Shown in pieces: positions 37,328 to 46,594 of a DNA stretch of 64,000 nt. Both the position numbers and the translations under genes were made by a program. The first letter of the stretch is position 1. Each line of letters starts with the position of its first letter. The stretch lies in the NCBI GenBank assembly GCA_025359865.1, contig JANYDH010000140.1:18783-82782 (forward strand), in the 5' to 3' direction. Under the pieces are notes generated by a model that was given only the letters and a program-made list of their open reading frames with translations, made no database searches and had not been told where the DNA came from. This stretch comes from Actinomycetes bacterium. GTDB taxonomy: Bacteria > Actinomycetota > Acidimicrobiia > Acidimicrobiales > Ilumatobacteraceae.

Positions 37328-40126
37328 GTGGCAAAGCCGCAACTGAAGTCGCGGGCGTGGAATCTGATCGTCATCATCGGCTCGCTGGCGCTCGTCGCCA
37401 TCGGATTCGGCGGGCTGTTCGTACTGCAGGCCGGCAAGGCCGGCGCCACCACGACCTTGTGGTTCGTGGTCGGAATCGGCGTCATCACCTTCCTCTGTTT
37501 CGCTGGGCCAGGCATCGCCTTCGTCGCCCGCAAACGAATCGCGTTCGTGAAGAAGCACATTCCTGGTGGTTCGCTCTCGTGGGTACGCGCTCACCTCTAC
37601 ATGCCGGTCCTCGCGCTTGTGGCGGCTTGGGTGCATGCCAGTACCGTGCCGTTTCGGACCGTGCTCAGTTCCGGCAAGGTTCTCCTCGCGATCGCGATCG
37701 TGGTCTCGGTGTGTGGCATCGCACGACACCACCTGATCGGGGTCACGAAGTCGGCCATCAATGCCGACGCTCAGATCTCCAAAGTTGCGGCGAGTCGGTC
37801 GCGCGTATTTCGCCAGTTGGTCATCGACTACAAGCAACTTCGCCGCCCTCTCGCCGACATCCAGGCCGATGTCGCCGCCTTGTCGGCAGCCGACCAGGCG
37901 GCTTGGGCCAAGGTGCTCGAGACGCAGACCAAAATCGACGCCGACTTCCCTCGCGGCGGCGGCCAATCCGGCTCTGTTCGCGCATACAAACTCCTGCGAG
38001 CGACCCACGCCCCGCTCACGATCGTGTTGTTCCTCTCACTGTCGTTTCATCTCGTCGACGTGCTCGGTGCCACCGACAAGGTGCTAGCCGATTCGAAAGA
38101 ACGCATCGCGTCCGTACAGAACTGCGCCGACTGTCACAGTGACATCGTCAAAGAGTTCCGGCAGTCGTCGATGGGAAACGCTCAGATCGGCACGATCATG
38201 GAGGCACAGCTTCCGGTCACGCTGGCCCGTAACGAGGAACTGGCGAAGCTGCTCGGGCAAGATCAGCAGGATCTGCTCGATTCGTCGGCCCAGGTGTGCA
38301 TCAACTGTCATGCCCCGATCGGCGCAAGGTTCGTCGACAGTCCTACGGCTGTGCTTCCGTTCGACGAGGCAGTGCCGGACGGGCATCCGGCGGTTAGCAA
38401 TGCCGGTGATGCGGTCAACAAAGACGGTGTCAGCTGCACTGTCTGCCACAGCCAGAGCGCGCCCCTCGGCGAATTGGCCGGCGCTGGCCCGATCAACGTC
38501 AATGGCGGCACCCGAGACGACTACGGCACGGTGTTCGGTCCGATTTTTTCCGACCCGAACCCCTTGCCGGTGCGTGTTCACGACTTTGGCAGCACCTCGG
38601 CGGATGGGTTTTGGAACGACACCATCGCCACGTCGATCGCGTGCGGTGCGTGCCACAACGTCAAACTCGACCTGAACGGCAACGGGGTTTCAGCGCCGAC
38701 CGCCGACCCCAATGCTGACCCTGAGGGCGACGACAACGGCAACTTCCAGCTCAACGAGAATGAACTCGACATCACCAAAGACGCCAGCGGCAAGGACCAA
38801 TTGAACGACCTGGTGCTGCAGACCACGTTCGATGAATGGCAAGACTACGTGGCGGGGTTCGACGCACAAATCGCCACCAAGAACCCGTTGGTCGACAAAC
38901 CGCTCGGCTGCATCGACTGCCACATGCCTGCCAACCCCGGTAACGCTCAAGAGCCGGTCGTCGACCAGGCACCGGGCTTTCTCGTCGTCCCGGATCGGCC
39001 CCACCGATCGCACAGTTTCATCGGCGTCGACTACGACCTCGATCCATCCACATACGCACGGGCCGGTCTCGACCAGTCCGTCATCAACGACATCCTTGCC
39101 GAGCGCAAGGCTCTGCTCGCCTCGGCAGTGTCGCTCGAGGTACTCGACGCAGGCGCTGTGGCCGGGCCCGAGCAGACCGTCGACGTCGTCGTCACCAACA
39201 ACCTACTCGGCCACGTCTTTCCCACCGGATTCGCGTTCGCTCGCCAGTTCTGGCTCGAGGTCAGCGCCAAAGACTCCAAGGGCAACACCATCTGTTTACA
39301 GGACCCGTTCCCCGGTATCGACTCGCCGTGCAGTTCCGGGGTGGTGCCGTTGGTCGATGCTGTCCTGCCGCAATGTGATCCTGCGAGTGTGGCCACTGCA
39401 ACGGGTACCGATCTGTCGGCGGTTCCGAATGGCGACATCGTGTTCAGCGAGCCCGTTGCAGCGGCCACGTGCGATCCGTGGTTGGCGAACTTTCAGAAGA
39501 TCCTCACCGATGGCGACCCGCTGAAGACCGGCAGGTTCACCGAGGTGGCATACCAATCCTTCCTGCCCGACATCGTCAAGACCCGCAAGCGGATCGTCGA
39601 CGGGAAGGTGATGGCCCCGCTGCAGTCGGTGCGCAGAGTGCTCGACCCCGCAACCGGCCAATTCGTCGATGCTGACAGCACCACCATCCCGTATGCGTTC
39701 GATACCAGCGCACTGCCAGCTGGCGACCACCTCACGGTCACCGTCACGATGCATTTCCGGCATTTGCCGCCCGAGTTCGTCCGCTCGCTCGCAAGGGAAC
39801 AAGAGGGCCTCGACAACATCACCCCCTCTGCCCTCATCGGTGATCCCGACGATCTCACCAAACACCTCACGATCACTGATGTGGTCACGGCCATCACCGG
39901 TGATGGTCCGATCATCGGGTGCGAAGGCCCCCAGAATGATGCTCGACGGACGATCCTCGAATGCGTCGAGCCGGTGACCGGCAATGAAGCGGTCGACCTC
40001 AGCGCCGGCGCAGCGATGAGCAACCCACCGCTCGCGCTCGGTACGGCCCAGCCGCTTATGTCCGGGATGGCTGTGGGTGGGCTCACGGCCATCGGCGGCT
40101 TCCTGGGATTTCGGCGCCGCCGCTAA
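37328..40126 (+). CDS. Membrane b-type diheme-like domain fused to pentahaem cytochrome c
   Basis: The protein has 932 residues; GTG 37328 follows GGGGGAGGG. The N-terminal part has about five helices. Helix 3 carries H89-x13-H103 and a later helix H227-x13-H241, the spacing of bis-histidine b-haem pairs in cytochrome b and ferric reductases. The outer domain has five CxxCH motifs at residues 266-270, 324-328, 370-374, 439-443 and 528-532. A Ca-like acidic segment lies near 460-490, and a C-terminal helix (GMAVGGLTAIGGFLGF) is followed by RRRR. The likely role is quinol oxidation passing electrons to the outside, by inference. ccmFHG follow directly. The frame to 37088 is unsupported. Confidence 0.85.
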   Translation: MAKPQLKSRAWNLIVIIGSLALVAIGFGGLFVLQAGKAGATTTLWFVVGIGVITFLCFAGPGIAFVARKRIAFVKKHIPGGSLSWVRAHLYMPVLALVAAWVHASTVPFRTVLSSGKVLLAIAIVVSVCGIARHHLIGVTKSAINADAQISKVAASRSRVFRQLVIDYKQLRRPLADIQADVAALSAADQAAWAKVLETQTKIDADFPRGGGQSGSVRAYKLLRATHAPLTIVLFLSLSFHLVDVLGATDKVLADSKERIASVQNCADCHSDIVKEFRQSSMGNAQIGTIMEAQLPVTLARNEELAKLLGQDQQDLLDSSAQVCINCHAPIGARFVDSPTAVLPFDEAVPDGHPAVSNAGDAVNKDGVSCTVCHSQSAPLGELAGAGPINVNGGTRDDYGTVFGPIFSDPNPLPVRVHDFGSTSADGFWNDTIATSIACGACHNVKLDLNGNGVSAPTADPNADPEGDDNGNFQLNENELDITKDASGKDQLNDLVLQTTFDEWQDYVAGFDAQIATKNPLVDKPLGCIDCHMPANPGNAQEPVVDQAPGFLVVPDRPHRSHSFIGVDYDLDPSTYARAGLDQSVINDILAERKALLASAVSLEVLDAGAVAGPEQTVDVVVTNNLLGHVFPTGFAFARQFWLEVSAKDSKGNTICLQDPFPGIDSPCSSGVVPLVDAVLPQCDPASVATATGTDLSAVPNGDIVFSEPVAAATCDPWLANFQKILTDGDPLKTGRFTEVAYQSFLPDIVKTRKRIVDGKVMAPLQSVRRVLDPATGQFVDADSTTIPYAFDTSALPAGDHLTVTVTMHFRHLPPEFVRSLAREQEGLDNITPSALIGDPDDLTKHLTITDVVTAITGDGPIIGCEGPQNDARRTILECVEPVTGNEAVDLSAGAAMSNPPLALGTAQPLMSGMAVGGLTAIGGFLGFRRRR

Positions 40127-40160
40127 CCCGCGGGTCTAGCTGTGTGGTTGACTGCACGAG

Positions 40161-42182
40161 ATGGTGCTACTCGGGCGACTGCTGCTGATGCTGGCCCTGG
40201 CTGGCGCGCTCGGCACCGGCTACACGCACATCTGGATGACCCGCGGCCGACCCGCCGGCCGACTGCTACGCAACGCTCACGCCGCCATGATGGTGGGCCT
40301 CATCGGTGCGTTCACCGTGCTCGAAGTCGCTCTTGTCACCAATGACTTTTCGGTCAAGTTCGTGGCCGAGCACCATCGCAGCACGACGCCACTGTTGTTC
40401 ACGCTGACGGGAGCATGGGCGGGGCTCGAGGGCAGCCTGCTGCTGTGGGCCACCGTCATCGGCGGCTACCTGTTCGTCGTGGCCCACCGGGTCGCCCGCA
40501 CCACGCGAGACAACGGATCGATCGATCGTTTGGGGGCTGCAGCCACGGTGGTGATGTCGTCCATCGCGGCGTTCTTCATCGGGCTCGTGCTCTTCGTTTC
40601 CCCCACGTTCGTGCAGGTCGCGGATCGAACTGATGGATTCGGCGCAAATCCGCTGTTGCAAGACAACGTGCTGATGGCGATCCACCCACCGTTGCTGTAT
40701 CTCGGCTACGTCGGATTTATGGTGCCGTTCTCGTTCGCCGTTGCGGCGCTGTACCTGCGCGAGCGGGGCCCGCGGTGGGTGTTACGCACCCAGAACTGGG
40801 CGGTAGTGGCGTGGTCGTTTCTCAGCGCCGGCATCGTGATCGGCGGATGGTGGAGCTACGAGGTGCTCGGATGGGGCGGCTACTGGGCATGGGATCCGGT
40901 GGAGAACGCGTCGTTCCTACCGTGGCTGGTCGGCACGGCGTACCTTCACTCCGCTGTCATGCAGGCTCGGCGCGGTCTGCTGCCGGCATGGAGCGTCGGC
41001 TTGGTGCTCTCGACCTTCATCTTTACGTTGCTCGGCGCGTTTCTCGCCCGGTCCGGCGTGATCGCGTCGGTGCATGCGTTCTCCGGTTCATCGCTCGGGC
41101 CGGTGCTGCTCGCCTACCTCGTCATCGTCGTCATCTCGGTCGGCTGGTTGTTCGTCACCCGCATGCGCGACGTCGTTGCCGGTCCGCCACTCGAGTCGTT
41201 CGCCAGCAAGGAGGGGGCGTTCCTGCTGAACAACCTGCTGCTGGCGGTGTTCGCCGTGGTGGTGCTGATCGGCACCGCGTATCCGATCGTCGTCGAAGCG
41301 CTCACGAACGACCGGATCTCGGTCGGGCGCCCGTTCTTCGACCGCTTCGCGGTCGTCATCTCGCTCGTCTTGTTGGTCGCGATGCTGGTCGGTGTTGCCG
41401 CACCGCACCATCACGCCACCCTCCGCCAAGTCTGGGGCACCCTGCGGTTCCCAGCCCAGACCGGCCTGGGCGCAGCGGCCGTCGCGATCGTGGCCTTTCA
41501 CCTGCGGGCGCCGTACGTGATCGTCGTGTTGTGCCTCGCCGTCACAATTGCAGCCAATGCGGCGAAGGAGTTGGTCAATGCAACGCTGCAGCGACGCGAC
41601 CACCGGGGCGCGACGCTCGCGCTCGTAGGCGCGTTGCGCAGCAAGCCCGGATTCTGGGGTGGCCAGTTGGCGCACACCGGTCTTGCCGTCCTGGCGCTCG
41701 GCATCACGGCATCGTCCAACCTTGCCGAGCGTTCCACCGTCACGCTCCAGCCAGGTGCTTCGACGACGGCGTCTGGCTACACCATCACGTATCTCGGGCC
41801 GACGGCGCGTCAATCATCGACATTCACCGCGCGCGGCGCCGAGCTTCGATTCGATCGAGCGGGAATGAGCAAGATCCTTCGCCCGGAGTTCCACCAATAC
41901 CCGAATCAAGTTCAACCGGTGGGTGTTCCCGACATCTGGACTACGCCAAGGGGCGATGACGCCTATGTCGCACTACTGCAACTCGACGAGCGCGGCGCCA
42001 CCGTGCACATCTACCGGTACCCGTGGATCATGCTCGTATGGATCGGCGGTTTGTTGATGGCCTCCGGCGGGGCGTTCGGGCTCGTGCTACGCCGAATGCG
42101 CAGCACGAGCGACCGGGCCGGCCTGGTTGCCGCATTGGGCATCAATGAACCGGCGCTCGAGACAGACGCGGCAAGCGAATGA
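40161..42182 (+). CDS. ccmF: CcmF: haem lyase subunit of cytochrome c maturation System I
   Basis: This is a 673-residue polytopic protein of the CcmF/NrfE family. The WWD motif is WGGYWAWDPVENASFLPW, and IHPPLLYLGYVGF follows the family pattern. Several periplasmic histidines are present. It works with CcmH to attach haem to CxxCH cysteines of apocytochromes on the outer face. It lies 34 bases after the pentahaem gene and overlaps ccmH by four bases (ATGA). Most actinobacteria use System II (ResBC), so its presence is notable. CcmABCDE are not in the window. Confidence 0.95.
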   Translation: MVLLGRLLLMLALAGALGTGYTHIWMTRGRPAGRLLRNAHAAMMVGLIGAFTVLEVALVTNDFSVKFVAEHHRSTTPLLFTLTGAWAGLEGSLLLWATVIGGYLFVVAHRVARTTRDNGSIDRLGAAATVVMSSIAAFFIGLVLFVSPTFVQVADRTDGFGANPLLQDNVLMAIHPPLLYLGYVGFMVPFSFAVAALYLRERGPRWVLRTQNWAVVAWSFLSAGIVIGGWWSYEVLGWGGYWAWDPVENASFLPWLVGTAYLHSAVMQARRGLLPAWSVGLVLSTFIFTLLGAFLARSGVIASVHAFSGSSLGPVLLAYLVIVVISVGWLFVTRMRDVVAGPPLESFASKEGAFLLNNLLLAVFAVVVLIGTAYPIVVEALTNDRISVGRPFFDRFAVVISLVLLVAMLVGVAAPHHHATLRQVWGTLRFPAQTGLGAAAVAIVAFHLRAPYVIVVLCLAVTIAANAAKELVNATLQRRDHRGATLALVGALRSKPGFWGGQLAHTGLAVLALGITASSNLAERSTVTLQPGASTTASGYTITYLGPTARQSSTFTARGAELRFDRAGMSKILRPEFHQYPNQVQPVGVPDIWTTPRGDDAYVALLQLDERGATVHIYRYPWIMLVWIGGLLMASGGAFGLVLRRMRSTSDRAGLVAALGINEPALETDAASE

Positions 42183-43201
42183 ACGGGCCTCGTTCGGTTG
42201 GCCGCACTCTTTTGACCACCGTCTTGGCTGCGATTGTACTGTTCGGCATCGGACTCGGCATCCGCCACGGCGGCGGAACCGACCGAGTGCGCGACATCAC
42301 GACACGGCTGCGGTGCCCGGTATGCCAGGGCGAATCGGTGGCCGACTCACCGTCGAAGAACGCGCAGGAAATCGCCGTACTGGTACGTCAGCAAGTCGAT
42401 GCCGGTTGGACCACACCGCAGATCGAGCAGTACTTCGTCGACCGGTACGGCTCATTCATCCTGCTCGACCCACCGCGCTCCGGCAGCACACTGTGGCTGT
42501 GGATCGCCCCTGTCGTAGCGGTGACGGTCGGGTTGATCGCAGTAATCAGCAGGCTCGGCCGGTCGCGGCGTCGAACGTGGACCATGAGCAGCGCAGCCGC
42601 ACTAGGTCTTTCCAGCATGGTGTTGCTTGTCATACTCGGCGCCGGCGAACGTACCGGCCGCGCCGGCGACATGCCCGCGGCACCACCCGTCACGATCCCT
42701 GGGGCCACGAGTGACGGCAGCGGACGTGACCTGTCAACGGTGACCGAGACCGAGATGGAAGCCGTGATCGCGAAGAACCCGAACGTGATCGGAATGCGCT
42801 TGGCACTGGTCGAGCGGTACCTGAACGCGGGAGACATCGATGCCGCGTATCACCACACCTCGGTGGCGATCGATCTGCCGGCGAGCGACCAGGAGTACGA
42901 ACACGCTCTGCGACTGCACGGCTGGACCACTGCCCTGAAGGGTGCACCTGCGTCGGGCGCCGAGTATCTGCGGGCCGCCCTCACACTCAGCCCCGACGAC
43001 CGCGACGCGCGCTGGTTCCTCGCCAACGTGGAGTGGCACGGCCTGGGCAACGCGGCAGGCGCCAAGGAGCAACTCGCCACGTTGACAGCAGCGTCCGTCG
43101 GTGCGGATCAGCAACGCAAGATCGACGCTCTCGTGGCCGACATCACCAGCGGTACGGGCGGCGGAATCATGACCGCCACACCTGCGGCCTCCGCCCCATG
43201 A
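42179..43201 (+). CDS. CcmH fused to TPR (CcmI-like) domain
   Basis: The 340-residue protein starts with a hydrophobic helix. The CcmH domain at about 35-100 has the redox motif LRCPVCQGESVADS, whose cysteines reduce apocytochrome. A second helix pair follows. From about 175 a soluble region resembles CcmI, with tetratricopeptide-like helices (IGMRLALVERYLNAGDID, AGAKEQLATLTAASVG). Start and stop overlap ccmF and ccmG (ATGA on both sides), so the three are translated together. Confidence 0.9.
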   Translation: MNGPRSVGRTLLTTVLAAIVLFGIGLGIRHGGGTDRVRDITTRLRCPVCQGESVADSPSKNAQEIAVLVRQQVDAGWTTPQIEQYFVDRYGSFILLDPPRSGSTLWLWIAPVVAVTVGLIAVISRLGRSRRRTWTMSSAAALGLSSMVLLVILGAGERTGRAGDMPAAPPVTIPGATSDGSGRDLSTVTETEMEAVIAKNPNVIGMRLALVERYLNAGDIDAAYHHTSVAIDLPASDQEYEHALRLHGWTTALKGAPASGAEYLRAALTLSPDDRDARWFLANVEWHGLGNAAGAKEQLATLTAASVGADQQRKIDALVADITSGTGGGIMTATPAASAP

Positions 43202-43761
43202 GGCGCGGTCGCCTACTCGTCGCACTGCTCTGTGGCGCGGCGGTCATGCTGCTCGCCCTCGCGGGGTTCGTTGCGCTCGGCCGCCGTGACCAGTCGGCGG
43301 CCTCGCGGCTGATCGGCAAGCCGATGCCGACATTGGTGATGACCGACGCCGAGTCCGGTGAATCGTTCGCGCTCGCGGCACCCGGGCGGATCTTGGTGGT
43401 CAACTTCTGGGCACCATGGTGTGTGCCATGCCTCGGTGAACATCGGATGTTGAATGCTGCTGCCGCCACGCTCGACTCCGACCACGTGGCCCTCGTCGGC
43501 ATCGCGTACCAATCGGACCAGGCCGCTATCTCGACGTTCCTGAACAAGGTCGGCCGCACTGTCCGGTCGTTGCAAGACGTCGACGGCCGAGCCTCGATCG
43601 AGTTCGGGGTCACCGGTGTGCCCGAGACGTTCGTGGTCGACCAGTACGGCATCGTCCGCGGTCAGATCAGCGGTCCGATCTCGCAGTCACAACTGCTCGA
43701 CCTGATCGCTGCGGTGACCAACACCCCGGCCACGGGATCCTCAGCCAACGTCGCTCCCTGA
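43198..43761 (+). CDS. ccmG: CcmG/DsbE thioredoxin-like protein
   Basis: This is a 187-residue membrane-anchored thioredoxin. A signal anchor (ALLCGAAVMLLALAGFVAL) is followed by a thioredoxin fold with the active site WCVPC. VNFWAPWC and GVTGVPETFVVDQYGI fit the DsbE/CcmG family. It donates electrons to the CcmH cysteines during cytochrome c maturation. ATG 43198 overlaps the ccmH stop. A C-terminal tail of about 15 residues ends in NVAP. Confidence 0.92.
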   Translation: MRRGRLLVALLCGAAVMLLALAGFVALGRRDQSAASRLIGKPMPTLVMTDAESGESFALAAPGRILVVNFWAPWCVPCLGEHRMLNAAAATLDSDHVALVGIAYQSDQAAISTFLNKVGRTVRSLQDVDGRASIEFGVTGVPETFVVDQYGIVRGQISGPISQSQLLDLIAAVTNTPATGSSANVAP

Positions 43762-43785
43762 TGTAGACGGCACCCTGTCGAGCCG

Positions 43786-43905
43786 GCCGGACCTACCCGT
43801 TGTCGCGGTGCCGAGTCGCGTCGAGTTATCGGGGCTGGCGACATGAACGTCGACGCGATCCTCCCCGTTTCGCCGTCGTGGTCACTGACGCAGACGTCCA
43901 CCACA
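43786..43905. repeat. Dispersed intergenic palindromic repeat, copy B
   Basis: The core is TCGCGTCGA (43816-43824), 25 bases, then TCGACGCGA (43850-43858). The flanks match copy A (GTTGTCGCGGTGCCGAG, GTCACTGACGCAG). A related fragment with GCAGCCCAACGCCAAACGTC lies at about 44008-44030. No gene is seen in the 293-base gap 43762-44054. Confidence 0.85.
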
Positions 43906-44054
43906 CACAACTGCCATTCGACGAACGTTCACAGCCGCGACGCGAGCGCACCGGCGGAGTCGAGGTCGGGTGTCGCCAACCCCACCCACATTTTGCGACA
44001 GCCTGCTGACAGCAGCCCAACGCCAAACGTCAGCGCTACACGACGGTCTGCGAG

Positions 44055-46049
44055 TTACACGTTGTTGGTGACGAAACTGTTGACCACGCCGACGATTGCC
44101 TCAGGGGTAGCGAAGACCATCGTTACCGTCGCGCCGTCGACGGCTACCCAGCCAGCGACGTTGTCGTTACGAGTGAACTGGGTTCCGGCGAACCGGTCGA
44201 CCTGCAACGGCTGTGTCGACACGACCCGAGCATCCTCGGTTGTGACGCTGACGACAAGGCTGTCGGAGACCGCTGTCGGCAACGGATCGTCGGATGAACC
44301 GAAGAAGATCGTGACCTGACCAACCACAGTGCCACTTCCGTCGACCAGTTGGGCGCCTCCGATGCGCCCGAGCGACGGCGCCACCGCTAGCTGCTGTTGC
44401 CATGGATCGATGATCTGTTGTTGCAGAACGGCGGGGTCGAATGGTGTGAACGTGAAGCCATCGGGCGCTACGAACACCGTCGACAGGTCGAAGCCTTCGA
44501 TCACCGCAGGAGGCGGGGCGACAGTGGCTGCAGACGCCGTCGTGGGCGTGACGGTGGGCGTGACGGTGTCCGGCACAGCCGTTGGCGCAACCGTGACCGG
44601 TAGATCCGTCACCGGTACGACCGTGGTGCGCTCGGACGTGTCGATCGGCAAGGTGGCAGACGCCGCTGAATCGCTGTTGTTACCGAACGCCAACCAAGCT
44701 CCGCCGCCCAGCAGGAGCACCACGACGACGGCCACCGCAAAGAGCAGCGCTCGACGACTGCCAGCCGGGCCCACAGCGCTGGACGGCACTGGCGAGACGA
44801 ACGGCACTGGTGCAGGCGCGATCGGCTGCGACTCACGGACAGGAGCAGGAGCAGGAGCAGCAGCAGGAGCAGGAACCGGCGGAACCGGCGGAGGCGGAGG
44901 AGGCGGAGGAGGTGACAACGAGGGAGGAAGCGGCGCGGCCGGAGGCGGAGTCATGACGGCAGGTACAGCAGAAGCAGCCCTCGGCGACGCAAGCGCATAT
45001 GCATGGCGAGCCGCTCCGAGTGCCGTCGCGGTTTCGGGATCAGCATCGACAGCGATGGGGCGCCCCGTGGCCTCGGCCACCATTACGCGCACGAGCGGAA
45101 TCCGTGACGTCCCGCCGACCATCAGGATTCGCGAAACGTCTGCCATGAGCAGACCTGCCGATTCAACAGCGCGCTGCAAGGTGCGCACCGTGTCGACCAG
45201 TCGAGGTCTAACCATGCTCTCGAGCGCTGCACGAGTGAGCGTTACTCCTTGCGATCCTCCAGGCGTAACGACGCCGATCACCGTGTCGGTATCTTCCGAA
45301 AGCCGCTCCTTGGCCAGCCGGCACTCCGTGCGCAACCGAGCCAGCGATGACCGCCAAGCCGAATCACGAGGGTCGGCCGCGTCGAGCAACTCAGCGGCCC
45401 GCTCGCGCACATGGTCGAACACCGCCTGATCGATGTCGATACCACCGAGTCGGTCGAGTCCCTGCGGTTCGCCGAGCAGATCGAAGCCCGCAGGCGTAGC
45501 CCGCACCACGGCGGCGTCGAAGGTGCCGCCACCGAAGTCATAGACGGCCACCACTTGGCCATCATCGACCCGATGATCGAACGCATACTGCAGGGCAGAC
45601 CCCTGCGGTTCCGGAAGTAGCACGGCCGAGGGGATACCCGCCAGCCGGGTGGTCTCGCGGAGCAAATCCAACCGGTATGGCGAGTACGTGGCCGGATGAG
45701 TGACCACCACCGAAAGCGGGGCCTCGGCCATCCGCTCGGTCACCCGCCGGAGCAGGTACTCGAGCACGATCGCCGAGAGCCGCTCAGCACCGTAGGGGGC
45801 ACCGCCCAGCACCAGGGGTGTCGGGTCGCCGAGTCGGCGCTTGAACTCGCGTGCAACTCTGTCGGGCTCGGTCACCGCCCGCGCCTCGGCAGCCTCACCG
45901 ACCAACACCTCGCCGTCGTCGCGGATGAACACCACCGACGGCACCGAGGACGACCTGGTAGAAAGCGACAGCACCTCAGCGGCGCCGTCGCGCACGACTG
46001 CAGCGGTGGAGAACGTGGTGCCGAGATCGATGCCGAGGTGATAGCTCAC
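44055..46049 (-). CDS. Transmembrane Hsp70-like protein with extracytoplasmic domain
   Basis: This 664-residue protein starts with a complete Hsp70 ATPase domain (about 1-365): GIDLGTTFSTAA, VYDFGGGTFDAAVV, a later GGIDIDQAVFDHV, and MVGGTSRIPLVR. The substrate-binding domain is missing. In its place come a proline/alanine-rich linker (about 370-430), one helix at about 434-457, and an outer domain rich in Thr/Val that ends in FVTNNV. The protein therefore cannot act as DnaK. It could link ATP state inside to a wall or lipid signal outside. No DnaJ or GrpE is nearby. Confidence 0.85.
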   Translation of the reverse strand: MSYHLGIDLGTTFSTAAVVRDGAAEVLSLSTRSSSVPSVVFIRDDGEVLVGEAAEARAVTEPDRVAREFKRRLGDPTPLVLGGAPYGAERLSAIVLEYLLRRVTERMAEAPLSVVVTHPATYSPYRLDLLRETTRLAGIPSAVLLPEPQGSALQYAFDHRVDDGQVVAVYDFGGGTFDAAVVRATPAGFDLLGEPQGLDRLGGIDIDQAVFDHVRERAAELLDAADPRDSAWRSSLARLRTECRLAKERLSEDTDTVIGVVTPGGSQGVTLTRAALESMVRPRLVDTVRTLQRAVESAGLLMADVSRILMVGGTSRIPLVRVMVAEATGRPIAVDADPETATALGAARHAYALASPRAASAVPAVMTPPPAAPLPPSLSPPPPPPPPPVPPVPAPAAAPAPAPVRESQPIAPAPVPFVSPVPSSAVGPAGSRRALLFAVAVVVVLLLGGGAWLAFGNNSDSAASATLPIDTSERTTVVPVTDLPVTVAPTAVPDTVTPTVTPTTASAATVAPPPAVIEGFDLSTVFVAPDGFTFTPFDPAVLQQQIIDPWQQQLAVAPSLGRIGGAQLVDGSGTVVGQVTIFFGSSDDPLPTAVSDSLVVSVTTEDARVVSTQPLQVDRFAGTQFTRNDNVAGWVAVDGATVTMVFATPEAIVGVVNSFVTNNV

Positions 46050-46067
46050 GTCGGACAGCGGGAACGA

Positions 46068-46523
46068 CTAGTAGTGCTCACGAGTCCAATCGACGCCGAG
46101 CGGCTCGAACTCCTCGTCGCCGTCCGGCGCGTTGCGGATGTAATCCACCGAAGTGGGCTCGAGCGCGAAGAAGTGCGACTGCAAGATCGAGTCACCGAGG
46201 TGGGAGTAGTTGGCACGCAACTTGGTTGCGGCAGCGGTGGCCTGATCGCCGGTGAGTTCACGGACCTTGCCGGTGATCTGAATACCCTTGGCGTCGCTCC
46301 AGGTCTGGCCTGGGTCCGGCGCATCACCAGCAGCAACTGCGGCGTTGCCGTTGGCGGCAATGTTCTTGCCGGTATGTGTCTTCGGGGACGTGGAAAAGTA
46401 GATCGTTCTCCCCTCGATTGCATAAAATGATGGTGCGGCGTGGGCAACGCCATCGTTCGACGCCGTGGCGATGACGATGAGTTCGTGGCTCCCGAGGAAC
46501 TCGAAGGCGGCTTCGACGGACAT
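46068..46523 (-). CDS. Pyridoxamine-5'-phosphate-oxidase-fold (PPOx/F420-type) protein
   Basis: This 151-residue split-barrel flavin- or F420-binding protein starts at ATG 46523. It contains FLGSHELIVIATASNDGVAHAA, YFSTSPKTHTGKNI and ITGKVRELTG. Actinobacterial members bind FMN or F420 and reduce small molecules; the cofactor cannot be told. A longer frame to 46934 was rejected because it overlaps the IclR gene. It lies 18 bases before the Hsp70 gene on the same strand. Confidence 0.82.
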   Translation of the reverse strand: MSVEAAFEFLGSHELIVIATASNDGVAHAAPSFYAIEGRTIYFSTSPKTHTGKNIAANGNAAVAAGDAPDPGQTWSDAKGIQITGKVRELTGDQATAAATKLRANYSHLGDSILQSHFFALEPTSVDYIRNAPDGDEEFEPLGVDWTREHY

Positions 46524-46594
46524 AGTGGAGTGTTTCCTCTCGATGGACGGTGCTTGGCCTGTGGGCGGCCGGGTGAGTGAATGCCCAGTATGCC

